Assembly (NCBI GenBank): GCA_024509875.1
Contig: JAMPIV010008093.1
Coordinates: 62,001 to 126,000 of the forward strand
Length of the DNA: 64,000 nucleotides
Source: Oreohelix idahoensis
Taxonomy: Eukaryota; Mollusca; Gastropoda; Stylommatophora; Oreohelicidae
Reading direction: 5' to 3'
The notes beneath the pieces were generated by a model that saw only the letters and a list, made by a program, of their open reading frames with translations, ran no database searches and had not been told where the DNA came from. Shown one piece after another: positions 21,024 to 31,226 of this stretch. The position numbers and the translations under genes were made by a program. Every line of letters starts with the position of its first letter. Within the stretch, counting starts at the first letter, position 1.

Positions 21024-21322
21024 CTACAAAACACTCGAATGATACACTTTTTTTTTTTTTAAAGAAGACTGGAACAAAACATCTTTGTTTATCATGGTGT
21101 TCCATGTGATGTGAACAAACACAGCTCGGGCAAAATGTCTGAAATAATCATTCAATATTTGGACTGGATAATTGGTGGTTTACAATTCAAATAAATTAAG
21201 GTGCAGAATACATTAAATAAGGTAACATAAACATCTCAAAATATCTAAATGAAACACTTGCAAAATATGACTTCCTCAGAGAAATGTGTAACATTTAATT
21301 GGGATAATTATAACAAAATGTG

Positions 21323-21689
21323 GGGAGCCGCGCTAGCGTAGTGGTTACAACACCGCTCTGGCGACCGGGTGATACAGGATCAAACCCGGGCGACGGCATT
21401 TGAGGATTTTTCGTCGACCGGGATTTGGACTGGATTAACTCGAGACCTGGCGAGGACATTTGAAGAAGTGTCGTCGACCAGGGACTGGCGGCTCCTGAGC
21501 CAACCCAGCTGCAATGGGTACCTCCGAAATCGGCGAGTATTTGCCTGAATGGCGAGGGACACCTGTCTCTGTACAAGAAATAAAGGGATACTCATGTAAA
21601 ATCAATGTCAGGTTAGACATTAAAAAAAAAAATAATAACCTGAGATTTCGCCTCGAGTATTAGCGGGCGTACGCAAAAAAAAAAAAAAA
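21323..21689 (+). mobile_element. SINE family 1, copy 1 (tRNA-derived)
   Basis: Starts GGGAGCCGCGCTAGCG; A-box-like TAGCGTAGTGGTTA and B-box-like GGATCAAACCC follow. A unique body and a poly-A tail end it. AAAATGTG flanks it at 21315-21322 and 21690-21697. The same element occurs at 58092-58438. Confidence 0.85.
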
Positions 21690-21904
21690 AAAATGTGAAG
21701 TGGAATTGGGCATAGTGCAGAGGGCACAATGTGTTTTTATGTGTATTTAAAAAGTAATCCAGCTTTGTTAAAGAAGATTGTTTAATCATCTTAATATATC
21801 GATAAACACAAAATCAAGTTAATTTGATGAACTTATTGTTTGATATGTAATCAATGTTATTTACTAATTAAAATAAAGGTGTCCTACTTTTTGTCCTCCT
21901 TTTT

Positions 21905-22470
21905 CATCATAATAATTGTGTCCTGTTTAGTATTAATTATGATAGTTAGTTGCTTATCCTTTACAGGACGTGGCAATCAACCCCAGCTTTTATTGGCTGT
22001 TTGTGATTTTTCTAGGCAATTTTTTCATTCAGTAGTTTGCCATTGCTTTCTGAACGGTACGGCGCTTATACCATTGTTAAAAATTCACACAAAGCGATCT
22101 GCTACCAAACCGCCTGCAGCAGGTTTCGAACCTGGTATATCTGGATTATGAAACTGCGTTCATATCCATTAGGCCACAGACGCCATTAATTATGATAAGG
22201 TACTGTAAATCTGTGTAACTATTATTGTACTGTTACAATGTTGGGATTTTATTTTATTTTATTGTATGTTATTTTCTTATTTTCGTATTTTAAGTAATAT
22301 TTAAGATACATGTGAGAATTAATGGATTCAGTATGGAAGACGAGAGAAAGGAAGGGCAGAATGTTGGACGGGCCTGCGTGCCCAATTCTAAACCCTTTGA
22401 AAATAAAGTTCGTTCGTTCGTTCATAGTGTCCGTCACTGTCCCCCTGTTCATGACAAAAAAAATTGAATC
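21905..22470 (+). mobile_element. Retroposed fragment with (GTTC)n motif
   Basis: TTGTCCTCCTTTTT is duplicated at 21891-21904 and 22471-22484, giving a 14-bp target duplication near the right end of the hAT. The insert contains AATAAA followed by GTTC repeats (22402-22424), which look like a LINE 3' end, and is itself interrupted by the SINE at 21945-22184. Confidence 0.6.
21945..22184 (-). mobile_element. SINE with tRNA-Arg-like head
   Basis: ATTAATTATGATA (13 bp) flanks it at 21932-21944 and 22185-22197. On minus it begins GGCGTCTGTGGCC; A box TGGCCTAATGGATA and B box GGTTCGAAACC are clear. About 240 bp long. Confidence 0.85.
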
Positions 22471-22527
22471 TTGTCCTCCTTTTTTGCGTTGAACGATATG
22501 GTAACCCTACATTAGACACCTGTAATC

Positions 22528-22785
22528 CCTGATATGGTTAGAGAGCTGGCTTGTCGCAGTAAATGTACCAGGTTCGAAACATGGTGGCGTCACGCTAAAT
22601 TCTACCCAGCTGAACATGGGTTCCAGACTCTGCTTTTCAGTTAGGGAAGGCAAAGGCAGCGAGGAAGGGAACTGGCCACCCCACCTCTCGAAGCTAGACC
22701 TAATATAGTAAAGTCTCTAACACTTCACTCCCCTACGGCAGTTTCTGCTATGGGACTACCTTTACGATTTTACCTTTCTACTACC
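22528..22785 (+). mobile_element. SINE family 2, copy 1 (tRNA-derived)
   Basis: tRNA-like head with B box GGTTCGAAAC, then a body with AGTTAGGGAAGGCAAAGGCAG and CTACGGCAGTTTCTGCTATG. The same body occurs at 53396-53935 and 56030-56215. Confidence 0.75.
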
Positions 22786-23194
22786 GTATCCCAGCGTACA
22801 TACTCTGCTCACGTTTTACAAAATTTCTCTCATGGCGCATCAGCGATAATTCCTTGTTCTGTAAACGCGGGTACCAGAATCAACCCGGAAGGACATGTTA
22901 TCCACAGACACAAACTCCTATGCTGCTATCACTCAGACAGAGAAACAAATAACCCTGATAACTGATCTCTCTCTTGCACATTAAACAACTGTAATCCCTG
23001 ACGCTGACATACCTCACCCGTTGGCAAAAACGTTATCCGATACCGATATCTCTCGTGCACCGATACAAACAATCGTTAATGTCGCTATCGTTTCACGATT
23101 TCAAGCAGAGGTGAAACATTTTACGTCGATGACAGTTCTGAGTTATAAATATACTTATAGAAACAAACTGTAACCTTAATCTACTTAGTCACAG

Positions 23195-23692
23195 AATTGG
23201 TTTGGTTTGGTTCAAGGACTATCTTCACTGCGCAAGGACTACTCCGTCAGTGCCCCGATCTCCTCCCTTAGATCACACAAGTTGGATCTCAGCACAGTGC
23301 ACGAACTCCGTAGCACCGGCGAGAATCCCAAATGTGTGTATATAGGAATCACACATTCTATAAATATTTTTGTTGTGGGTAGGTTTCTAATTTGTAAATT
23401 TTTGCCAGGGCGGTGGCCTGATAGGCCAACTCTTTACGATTTCCAACGGCCGTGAGATTTGTAATGTGCGCATCTTGCACACGGGACCTCCTATTTTTTC
23501 GCCCTTATCCGAGAAGGCTAGGCTTCCGATCTCACTACCAGGAGATCAGGGGGGAGTATGACATTATTAGAACCCCTGGTTCTGAAAGAAAAAAGGTTCC
23601 ATAAATTATTTTCCCTCAACTGGGAATCGAACCCGGTACCTCTAGGACTCGAGGGGGACGCCATACCTCTTAGCCACTCCAACCCCCAAAGT
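23195..23692 (-). mobile_element. SINE family 3, copy 1 (tRNA-derived head on minus)
   Basis: The head lies at the right end (23621-23692). On minus, the A box is in TGGCTAAGAGG and the B box in GGTTCGATTCC, resembling tRNAs with a long variable arm. The body, with CACACATTCTATAAATATTT, recurs at 56390-56872 and partly at 60990-61080. Confidence 0.8.
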
Positions 23693-24014
23693 CACATAAT
23701 ACAAACAAACAAAACACGGACACTTGCACCCCTGTATAAGAAAAATTCACTGATACATCTCCCTTGTATTGAAAAGAGAGGACGGGAGGAATAAAGCAAA
23801 CAAATAAAGGGATGGGACTAGTGTTACTGCAACATTTATGCTATCTTTCTTATGTAAGAAACAAACAATCAACGAAATATTCATCATATTTAAGACATCA
23901 ATCAATGAAACAACCTAACAAGTTAAAGGGCACTGAAATGTCTGACGAAATATTCATTCAATTCAATACCATAATTCCCGCCGTAAGTACTTCGGTCGGT
24001 CGGTCGGTCAGTCA

Positions 24015-24190
24015 CATTTTGCACACCGTCATTTGCGGACTTTTTCTGTTTTCGAGAGAGTACATTAACTTTCAACCACAGCGGTGCAAGGGGGTGCAAC
24101 TGTGGCTGAAAGTTAGACAATAATTAAATTGTTTCCCCTTATATGTACTCTCCCGAAAATAGAAAAAGTGCGCAAATGAAGGTGTGCATG
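24015..24190. mobile_element. Foldback (palindromic) MITE-like element
   Basis: 24020-24063 is an imperfect inverted copy of 24144-24188. Between them lies a second hairpin (CTTTCAACCACAG pairing with CTGTGGCTGAAAG, about 24070-24115). No coding capacity. Confidence 0.7.
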
Positions 24191-24614
24191 AACAGTTGGA
24201 AAGAAGCCAACAACACGACTGATAAACAGTACATGAACTGGAGTCGCGTCAAACTTCAAACGTTGTTCTCAGAGGCAGTAAGTCGACCATGGCTTCTCAG
24301 AGGCAGTTAAGTCGACCAGGGCAAGATTTTAAAAGATGCACGAACAATTACGAGACATGTTGTCATAAAAGAAATGTTAGTTATTTAGTCAATTTACGGT
24401 CCATTAGATCATTATCACTGCTCCACATGTCATTTAGGTAAGGTTACTCCATGTCTTCATATTTAATACATCCATATAATCTCCACTACAAATATCGAAT
24501 GACGGTCGCCTGCAATGAAATGACCACAGTAGTGATAGTACCGTCTGTAATATATAAAACAGAAACAACACACTATAATTAATAATCTGTAAATGTTGAC
24601 GGGTTATTGCTAGT

Positions 24615-24636
24615 TATATATATATATATATATATA
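24615..24636. repeat. (TA)n microsatellite
   Basis: About 11 TA units. Confidence 0.85.
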
Positions 24637-24837
24637 CATCACTGGTACCAAATGTTAACACGTAAAAGAAATCAGCACTATTTAGGGAGGTAACAAGTAA
24701 ATACGTGTTAGGGATCCCATTGTATTGTTGTTACCATGTATACTAAGCAGATAAGTGAATTTCCAAACATTCAATTGCACAGAATAAAAGTATATGGTGA
24801 GTTATCATTAACGCGTAATTCTTCATCTTTCACCAAA

Positions 24838-25031
24838 TATATATATATACGTACGTACGTACGTACGTGTACGTACGTACGTACGTGTACGTACGTACGT
24901 ACATACATACATACATACATACATACATACATACATACATGTATGTATATACATACATACATACATACATGTATGTATATACATACATACATACATACAT
25001 GTATGTATATACATACATACATACATACATG

Positions 25032-25121
<90 letters not shown>
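24838..25121. repeat. Compound microsatellite: (AT)n, (ACGT)n, palindromic ATAC/GTAT array, (AT)n
   Basis: Short AT, ACGT repeats (24850-24900), then four copies of a roughly 30-bp unit of ACAT repeats and their reverse complement (GTATGTATATAC), then about 80 bases of AT. The translated frames are artefacts. Confidence 0.9.
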
Positions 25122-25122
<1 letters not shown>

Positions 25123-25175
25123 CAAATAACGGGTAATGCCCTGACATCATACAATAGATCAGTGTTTTTTAATAC

Positions 25176-25353
25176 TTGGACATGCGCCCTAATATAACCG
25201 ACAGGCCATGTGCCTAGGCTGAATGGGATGCGCCTCGCCAAAACTCCTATTAAAAAAAAAAAAGAATTTTTTTTTTTTAAATAAAATTTTGCTTCGTTTT
25301 GGCGAGGCGCGTTCCGTTCAACCTAGCCGGTTATATTAGAGCGCACGTCCAAA
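25176..25353. mobile_element. Foldback MITE
   Basis: Left arm (TTGGACATGCGCCCTAATAT ... GCCTCGCCAAAAC) is mirrored by the right arm (GTTTTGGCGAGGCGC ... ATATTAGAGCGCACGTCCAA) around an A/T-rich centre. A lone arm-like piece occurs near 59159-59180. Confidence 0.8.
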
Positions 25354-25465
25354 AGGAAATGCCATAATCCATACCAAGCAGGATGAACAGAAAGAAATCG
25401 CCATATTCTGTGGTTAACTGTCAGCAGTGTTGTTTCTTTTTTTTTTTATTCGCTTGATCAAAATT

Positions 25466-26262
25466 ATGATGATGTTGCCCTGATTGCTAAATCAGCGGCA
25501 CATCTTCAATCCAACCTGCAAGTCTGGAAGGAAGAGCTGGAGAACAGAGAGATGATCATAAGCAGCTCGAAAACAAAAACCATGGAGATATCACGAGAGG
25601 AAAAAAGACATCAGATTAAGCTGGGAGAACAGGTCCCGGAGCAGGTCGATCACTTTAAATAGCTTGGAGCTGTCATAGACCGGAAGGGAGGCATCAAAGA
25701 AGAGTTGGCTACCCGAAAAGCAGCAGCTGGGAGACTTTTTCAAGCCATAAATCGAGGATTCCTAAGCAAAAGAGAAGTTGGTAAGAAGACGAAGATGGCT
25801 GTATACCGCTCCACTTTTGTCCCAGTCTTGACGTGTGGATGCGAGTCATGGGCAATGACTACAACCCACAAATGCCAGATCCAAACCTCAGAAATGAGGT
25901 ATATGAGGAAGCTGGTTGAAGTAACAAGAAGAGACATGGTCAGCAACCAGACGATACGTCAAGGCCTAAAAACCCAACCCCTGCAGACCCAAAGAAGAAC
26001 AATCCCCACTGAGATGGTTTGGCCATGTCTGCAAAATGGGAGAAGATCGGCTACCACGGCAAGCATGGAAACTAAGAGCCAGGGATCCAGACCTCCGGGA
26101 CGACCCAAAGTCTGCTGGGAGGACAACATTAGACAATCTTTGAAGGACCGAGGACTAGATTGGAACCAAGCCAGAAGGAAGACAGCCGATAGAATAGTTT
26201 GGCGCTCTCTCTTACAGAGCTCTACACCTCACGGTAGAAGAGGAACGACTAAGTAAGTAAGT
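25466..26262 (+). mobile_element. LINE-B, 5'-truncated
   Basis: Starts in the RT catalytic region (YDDVALIAKSAAHLQSNLQV) and continues to the C-terminus (LTCGCESWAMTTTHK, RRDMVSNQTIRQGL, GRPKVCWEDNIRQSLKDRGL), ending in GTTK and AAGTAAGTAAG. An in-frame stop occurs near 25660 before ORF 25705-26256. The tail of AAGT repeats is shared by all LINE-B copies here. Confidence 0.85.
25705..26256 (+). pseudogene. LINE-B RT C-terminal ORF
   Basis: 183 codons covering the RT thumb to the C-terminus: AAAGRLFQAINRGFLSKREV, CGCESWAM, then a frame change near 26010 into CRMGxxR-like coding on the alternate frame and back to KSQGSRPPGRPKV and RRKTADRIVWRSLLQSSTP. It lacks the catalytic aspartates, which lie upstream of a stop. 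Not functional. Confidence 0.75.
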
Positions 26263-26571
26263 TAATCAAAATTATAAATAATTACCTTCAAATAGCATAA
26301 ATATCTGAAGGAAGAACATAAACTTTATTTTGATTTATTTTTATGCAACTTTGTATTAATTTCAGTACGTGGTGGTAAGTCTACGTGTCCTGTTTGAATT
26401 GGTGGAGAACTAAACTAAAAAGCACTAACCTAGCGGGTAAGTGAAACTAACGTTATTTGCAAATAGCTTATTTTGTAAATACATAAGCATACATCAAGGC
26501 ACTTCAATTTTTTTCTCGACCAGCGTACTGATCTTACTATAAGTACAGGTCCTCTTCTTCGCCTTGCTGAG

Positions 26572-27192
26572 TTGGTTCTTATTCTCAACTCTTTTGAGTT
26601 TAATGGCCAATTCATCAACCAAATCAGTGGCGTCGCTATGGGTACTAAGATGGGCCCTAGTTACGCTTGCCTGTTTATGGGCCACTTTGAATATTTGGTC
26701 TTTCAAAGTTACGATAAACCGATACCTGAGTTTTACCACCGCTATACTGATGATGGTATTGGCATTACAGACATGTCTGAGGTAGACCTCCGTCGATTTA
26801 TTGACTATGTTGGTAATTTCAATCCTGCCATAAAATTCACTTCTGAAATTTCTACGACTTCAGTGAACTTCCTTGACATCACTGAGACTATTAGCCCTAC
26901 TGGTCTTAAAACGTCTGTCTATTATAAGGCTACTGACGCTCATGGTTTCCTTCTTTATACTTCATCGCATCCTCTTAGTTGTAAAAATTCCATTCCCTTT
27001 TCTCAACTTCTTCGCTTGCGTCGGTTATGTCACGATGACGATGATTTCCATCAGCGAGCTCAAGAGATGCTCGAGTTCTTTCGCCGACGTCTTTATCCAG
27101 AACATGTTTTATCTGATGCTCTTAATCGTATCACACGCGTCACTCGCCAGATGGCACTCACTACTAATCTGACAGACTCAAACTGGTTCTAA
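26572..27192 (+). pseudogene. Penelope-like RT, C-terminal half
   Basis: Contains GVAMGTKMGPSYACLFMGHF, a strongly conserved Penelope-type RT block, then YHRYTDDGIG, where the catalytic YIDD/YMDD-type box has Thr in second position. NFLDITE and YYKATDAHGFLLYTSSHP follow. The frame is open upstream of the Met to about 26515 (ISTGPLLRLAEL), so the ATG is not a true start. It stops at 27192, in a different phase from the endonuclease. Confidence 0.85.
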
Positions 27193-27215
27193 CTTTCCAT
27201 CCTCACTGTCTGGCG

Positions 27216-27791
27216 GTGAAGAGAATTCTGTTTCGACATCTGCCTATTCTCCACTCCGATCCTGATCCCAGAGAGTTGTTTCGTGATACACCTTTGGTGG
27301 CATATCGTAGGGATAGGAATTTTAGGGATATTCTTGTACACAGTCGCTTGAGACATACTAGCCCTTCATACTTTGGTACTAAACCGTGCCAACGCCGTAT
27401 ATGTAAGAGCTGTCCGTTTGTACTCCAAACTCAGACAGTCACTTTTCCGAAAGGAAAATTTGTCATTAGAGAGTCTTTCGCGTGCGAATCCAGAAACCTG
27501 ATTTACGCTATCACCTGCAAGAGGTGTGGCATTACCTATATTAGCGAAACTGGCAGACGTTTGGCAGACAGGTTTCGTGAGCACTTAAATTACATCTATC
27601 ATGGCAAACATTTACCGGTGGACCTTCATTTCAATAGGCCTGACCATTCAGGTAATTCCGATGTTCATGTCACTGCCCTCCTTTCATGTGTCGGTGATGA
27701 CCGGACTCGCTTTTCGTTGGAGAATCGTCTTATTTTTCAAATGGGCTGTTTATCCCCAAAAGGCCTTAATGTCCAACATCATTTTGCATAA
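27216..27791 (+). pseudogene. Penelope-like linker and GIY-YIG endonuclease
   Basis: 191 codons. LFRDTPLVAYRRDRNFRDIL leads to a cysteine cluster (CQRRICKSC) seen in the linker of these elements. Then LIYAITCKRCGITYISETGR, the GIY-YIG core with Y, Y and the downstream R, and LADRFREHLNYI with conserved Arg and His. E in SLENRLIFQ is the likely metal ligand. It would nick DNA for integration. The domain looks intact; only the fusion to RT is broken. Confidence 0.85.
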
Positions 27792-28250
27792 ATTCTGGTG
27801 GCTTTTCTCTCTTTTTCATTCTTCTGTATTCGTTGTTTTTTTTAATCTATCTTCTTAATGTTTTTATTTTGGTTCGTTTCGTAACCTTTTGTATCTTTTT
27901 AAATTGTCGCTATCTTATACGTCACTTCCTTAGACGATTTCTTGGACAAGGTACCTCAGTGTTCTATTCCAAGCATCTACGGATCTAGCTAAGTGACCTT
28001 TTACTTGTTCCGAAGTTTTGTTCATTCTTTTATTCTTTTTTTTTTCGTTTCGTTGATTATTTACTTTCTTGTTTCGGTATTTCTTTCAGGTTTTACGATT
28101 TTCTTGGATTATTATTGTTCGTTTTTCGCTCATCACTGTGGGTGTTTACTTTTTCCATCTGCTTGTATCGCTCATTTGGTGTATGTTTCTCATCATCGTA
28201 TGTTTTTGTAGTACCTATATGTAATTCTTGTCCTTGTCACCTGTTTGTAA

Positions 28251-28285
28251 CTGTGGCTGACAAAGGGTAAAAACCGAAACGTCCC
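28251..28285 (+). ncRNA. Candidate degenerate hammerhead ribozyme motif
   Basis: CTGACAA (28257-28263) resembles the CTGANGA core with one change (A for G). GGT-AAAA-ACC can form a short stem II, and GAAACGTC follows. Hammerhead motifs are known at the ends of Penelope-like elements. Stems I and III were not modelled and the core substitution predicts poor activity. Confidence 0.5.
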
Positions 28286-28379
28286 TTGTTTCATGTGAAC
28301 CGTTATTTGTTGAACTGATTCAATACCGTTTTATTGGTTTATATACTTATATTCCTTACCAGTTTTACAGCAGCCCCTT

Positions 28380-29300
28380 AATTTATTTACTTACACTATA
28401 AGCATACATCCTTTACTCCTAATTTCTCAATCTATACGCGTATATTAAGTGAACAAAGTTGACCCATTACAACCCAAACTTGTTTGATATTCCGTTTACT
28501 TCATAAAGGAAATTTGTTTTAATTATTGTCTGAAGACTTCGTTATCTTCTCACTCATTGGCTTACCTTACCCCTTCCCCTACATAAGAAACACACACACA
28601 CACACACTAACAAACACATAAAACTAACTTCCCCAGCCTATCCTAGTTTCCAAATTCTGCATGTCGTGTTCTTAATTGCCATTTCAATCTCATAAAAGAT
28701 TAGAAGGCGCGCAATCTTTGTAAGACTTCTTAATTCTTAGTTAAATGATTCCAGCCAGTCTAAGCTGAGTGAGTACAAAGAGATAAGACTTTATAGTTTC
28801 TGTCTTAAAAGGTAAATAGATAAGGATAATAATGCAGGAAGCTAGGCCTGGAATTTAAATTACCATCACGTTTGATGACGTTAGGTAAATATTTCCGACA
28901 TCATATTGGCAAGCAACGTAAAGGAAGCCATCACGCCTGGAGGATCACGGACAGCATCGAAGTTCTTCATCAACATCTATCTCTTCTTCAATGAATAATC
29001 AGCGTTTCCCTTGTCGCTACCACTACAGCTGGTTTCATTATAAGCTCACGCCACAGTATTCCTGTAGACCTGTAGTAACGGGGGGGGGGGGGTTGAAGAT
29101 ATTTATATTACACGATGAGGTTGCCAGCCACAATGCCCACACTATCATATTAGACGGCTTTTAAGACATGTCTGAGGAAGCATTAGTTCTATTCTTGCTT
29201 TGTCTCCAAAGAGACACCCGGCAACCACACTGAATGCATACATACAAAGAGTCTACATGCTATATATCGTGACTTCTTTTATGATACTTAGCACTTCTCT
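28380..29300. other. No feature recognised apart from a short (CA)n
   Basis: (CA)n at 28591-28606 and a 12-G run at about 29080-29091. GATGAGGTTGCCAGCCA at 29114 matches a motif near 60783 and belongs to a dispersed repeat. No coding signal. Confidence 0.45.
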
Positions 29301-29309
29301 TCAGTCCTT

Positions 29310-29600
29310 TCTTCTTCTTCTTCTTCGTTCGCCCTGAAAAGGACGGTGGTTGCGTTGTGTCTGTTTACAACGTAGCTGTGATATCTGCACCTTTCGGTCG
29401 ACACATCCGACTTCTGCACGGCATTTTTTAGGACCGGGTTTGCCTTCCCATTTCGATCCACACTCGCTCAGCCAGCCTGCACAGCTGCAGACTGTTTCCA
29501 GGACCACCACGTGGAGGTGGAGTGCGGTCTTGACCAGCTCTGGTTCGCTGGTCCTGACGCAGGCAGTCAAGCTATGAGTCGCTGACTGCGGTCTCTATTG
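29310..29600 (-). repeat. Possible LINE 3'-end remnant with (GAA)n tail
   Basis: TTC repeats at 29313-29328 adjoin GTTCGCCCTGAAAAGGACGG. On minus this ends in a GAA tail, as LINE-D does at 63050-63067. An 89-codon minus frame here is not recognisable, so the call rests on the tail. Confidence 0.3.
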
Positions 29601-29639
29601 CTGCGTCTTGAGGTCCCCTCTTCAGTCCAATCTCTCGTG

Positions 29640-30050
29640 TATAACTACGCCCTCAACTGACCCCGGCTTTCGACCTTACCCTCCAGGAAGAATTTTCTAG
29701 AAAAATTAAAATGACCCTGTACATTTCCTGGGGGTCTCTGCGCAGACAAAGAAAGAATAAGACTAATGTTCCTTCTGGCATGTCGTAGGAGGCACCTTAT
29801 ATGAGGTTGTACATGTGACTGGCAATCTCATCGCGAACAATAAATTGCTATTCATACATCCGGTAACAATATGTCAGTGTGTGTGTGTGCGTGTATAACT
29901 TTAGTGACTAAAGCTGACCATTCTAACCCCAACTGCAAGAGCACATGAAAACTTGTCCGAGCCTCCTATAAGTGGGCCAGATTTGATGGAGGCTCCATAC
30001 CCCATAAGGTGCGAACAGAGAAATGGGGATGATGATGATAAAATGACTAA
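29640..30050 (+). repeat. 3' part of SINE family 2-type repeat
   Basis: Shares GACAAAGAAAGAA, TATGAGGTTGTAC, GGCAATCTCATC, AATAAATT and AAGTGGG(C/T)CAG...GATGATGATGAT with 53640-53935. The tRNA head is not seen here. Confidence 0.6.
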
Positions 30051-30234
30051 CAACCTTCCAAATGCAAAATTCCATGAGAAAACGTGCGTGGCAGATATAA
30101 TTTGGAAGAGATTTAAAAGATTTATACAGAGTGAAGGTTTAGCTAGAATCAATAAATGTGACAATTATGAAAAGTTAAAGGAAGATTACGACGACGAGTA
30201 TTCACTCGTAATTCAGTTTTTATTAAGGTTATAA
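29953..30234 (+). other. Unrecognised ORF, partly repeat-derived
   Basis: 93 codons; the first about 35 translate the dispersed repeat above. The rest (AKFHEKTCVADIIWKRFKRF, YEKLKEDYDDEYSL) continues in another phase to EWSKEKYLGSFRTLMRIDED before the microsatellite. The spacing vaguely recalls the N-terminal region of Harbinger-type nucleases, but I cannot support that. Confidence 0.25.
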
Positions 30235-30319
30235 ATGGAAACGCGAAGGAGTGGAGCAAAGAAAAATATCTAGGAAGCTTTAGAACATTGATGAGGATAG
30301 ACGAAGACAGTTTTAACGA

Positions 30320-30783
<464 letters not shown>

Positions 30784-30799
30784 ACACATTCATTTTTTA

Positions 30800-31226
30800 A
30801 AGATCTCGACACGGGCTGACCAAATGCAGTTGCTGTTTCATATGAAGATTATTTTGTGCGTTTTTTGTTTAACTTCAACTTCAGCAGAAAGACGCTAATC
30901 AATTTTTTTTTTTTTTTATGCTCAAAGATTTTTCACTCTCGTCTTGGGCGGACGCTAGATGAGGTCGTAGCGTTGTTAAATGAGAAAACAGTAGTACATT
31001 TATTTCGAGAGAAAAAAATGTGTACAGTTCCTCTGTGTACTCTAGTAATTGTATAATTCAAAAGCTGTATTTAGAATAAGCTTACTTCTTGTTGATATAG
31101 AGAACAACTGACTTGCTCATGTTGCTAGCAACTATCTATTTAGCCGTTTCATAATAAACGTATCTTTTTCTCACATTAAAGTTGTATGAGTTTTGATGAA
31201 AGAAGAAGCTGTCAGCCAATAGTCAT
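30800..31226. other. No feature recognised
   Basis: AT-rich with a poly-T run near 30902-30918. It is the left flank of gypsy element 2 and ends with GTCAT at 31222-31226, which is repeated at 39877-39881. Confidence 0.5.

Larger units (their letters stand above)
14421..22509. mobile_element. hAT-type DNA transposon, heavily interrupted
   Basis: CATTAGAC flanks the block at 14413-14420 and 22510-22517, an exact 8-bp duplication as expected for hAT. The ends are imperfect inverted repeats: TAGGGCTACCATAT on the left, TAGGGTTACCATAT when the right end is read on minus. Internal fragments on plus resemble a hAT transposase N-terminus (20468-20577, 20808-21023). Later insertions inside it include the LINE-A pair (14692-20264), a SINE (21323-21689) and a retroposon (21905-22470). 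It is certainly inactive. Confidence 0.8.
26515..28320 (+). mobile_element. Penelope-like element, 5'-truncated
   Basis: RT C-terminal half (26515-27192), linker and GIY-YIG endonuclease (27216-27791), then about 500 bases of AT-rich 3' region ending with a hammerhead-like motif. RT plus GIY-YIG in this order is diagnostic for endonuclease-bearing Penelope-like elements. Truncated at about 26515 and carrying one frameshift between the two halves. Confidence 0.85.

Noticed and set aside
22108..22186. Functional tRNA-Arg gene
   Set aside because: A SINE with target duplications starts exactly at its first base, and the anticodon arm is not well paired.
24736..25241. [14 protein letters not shown] reading frames
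   Set aside because: Products of the AT/ACAT microsatellite.
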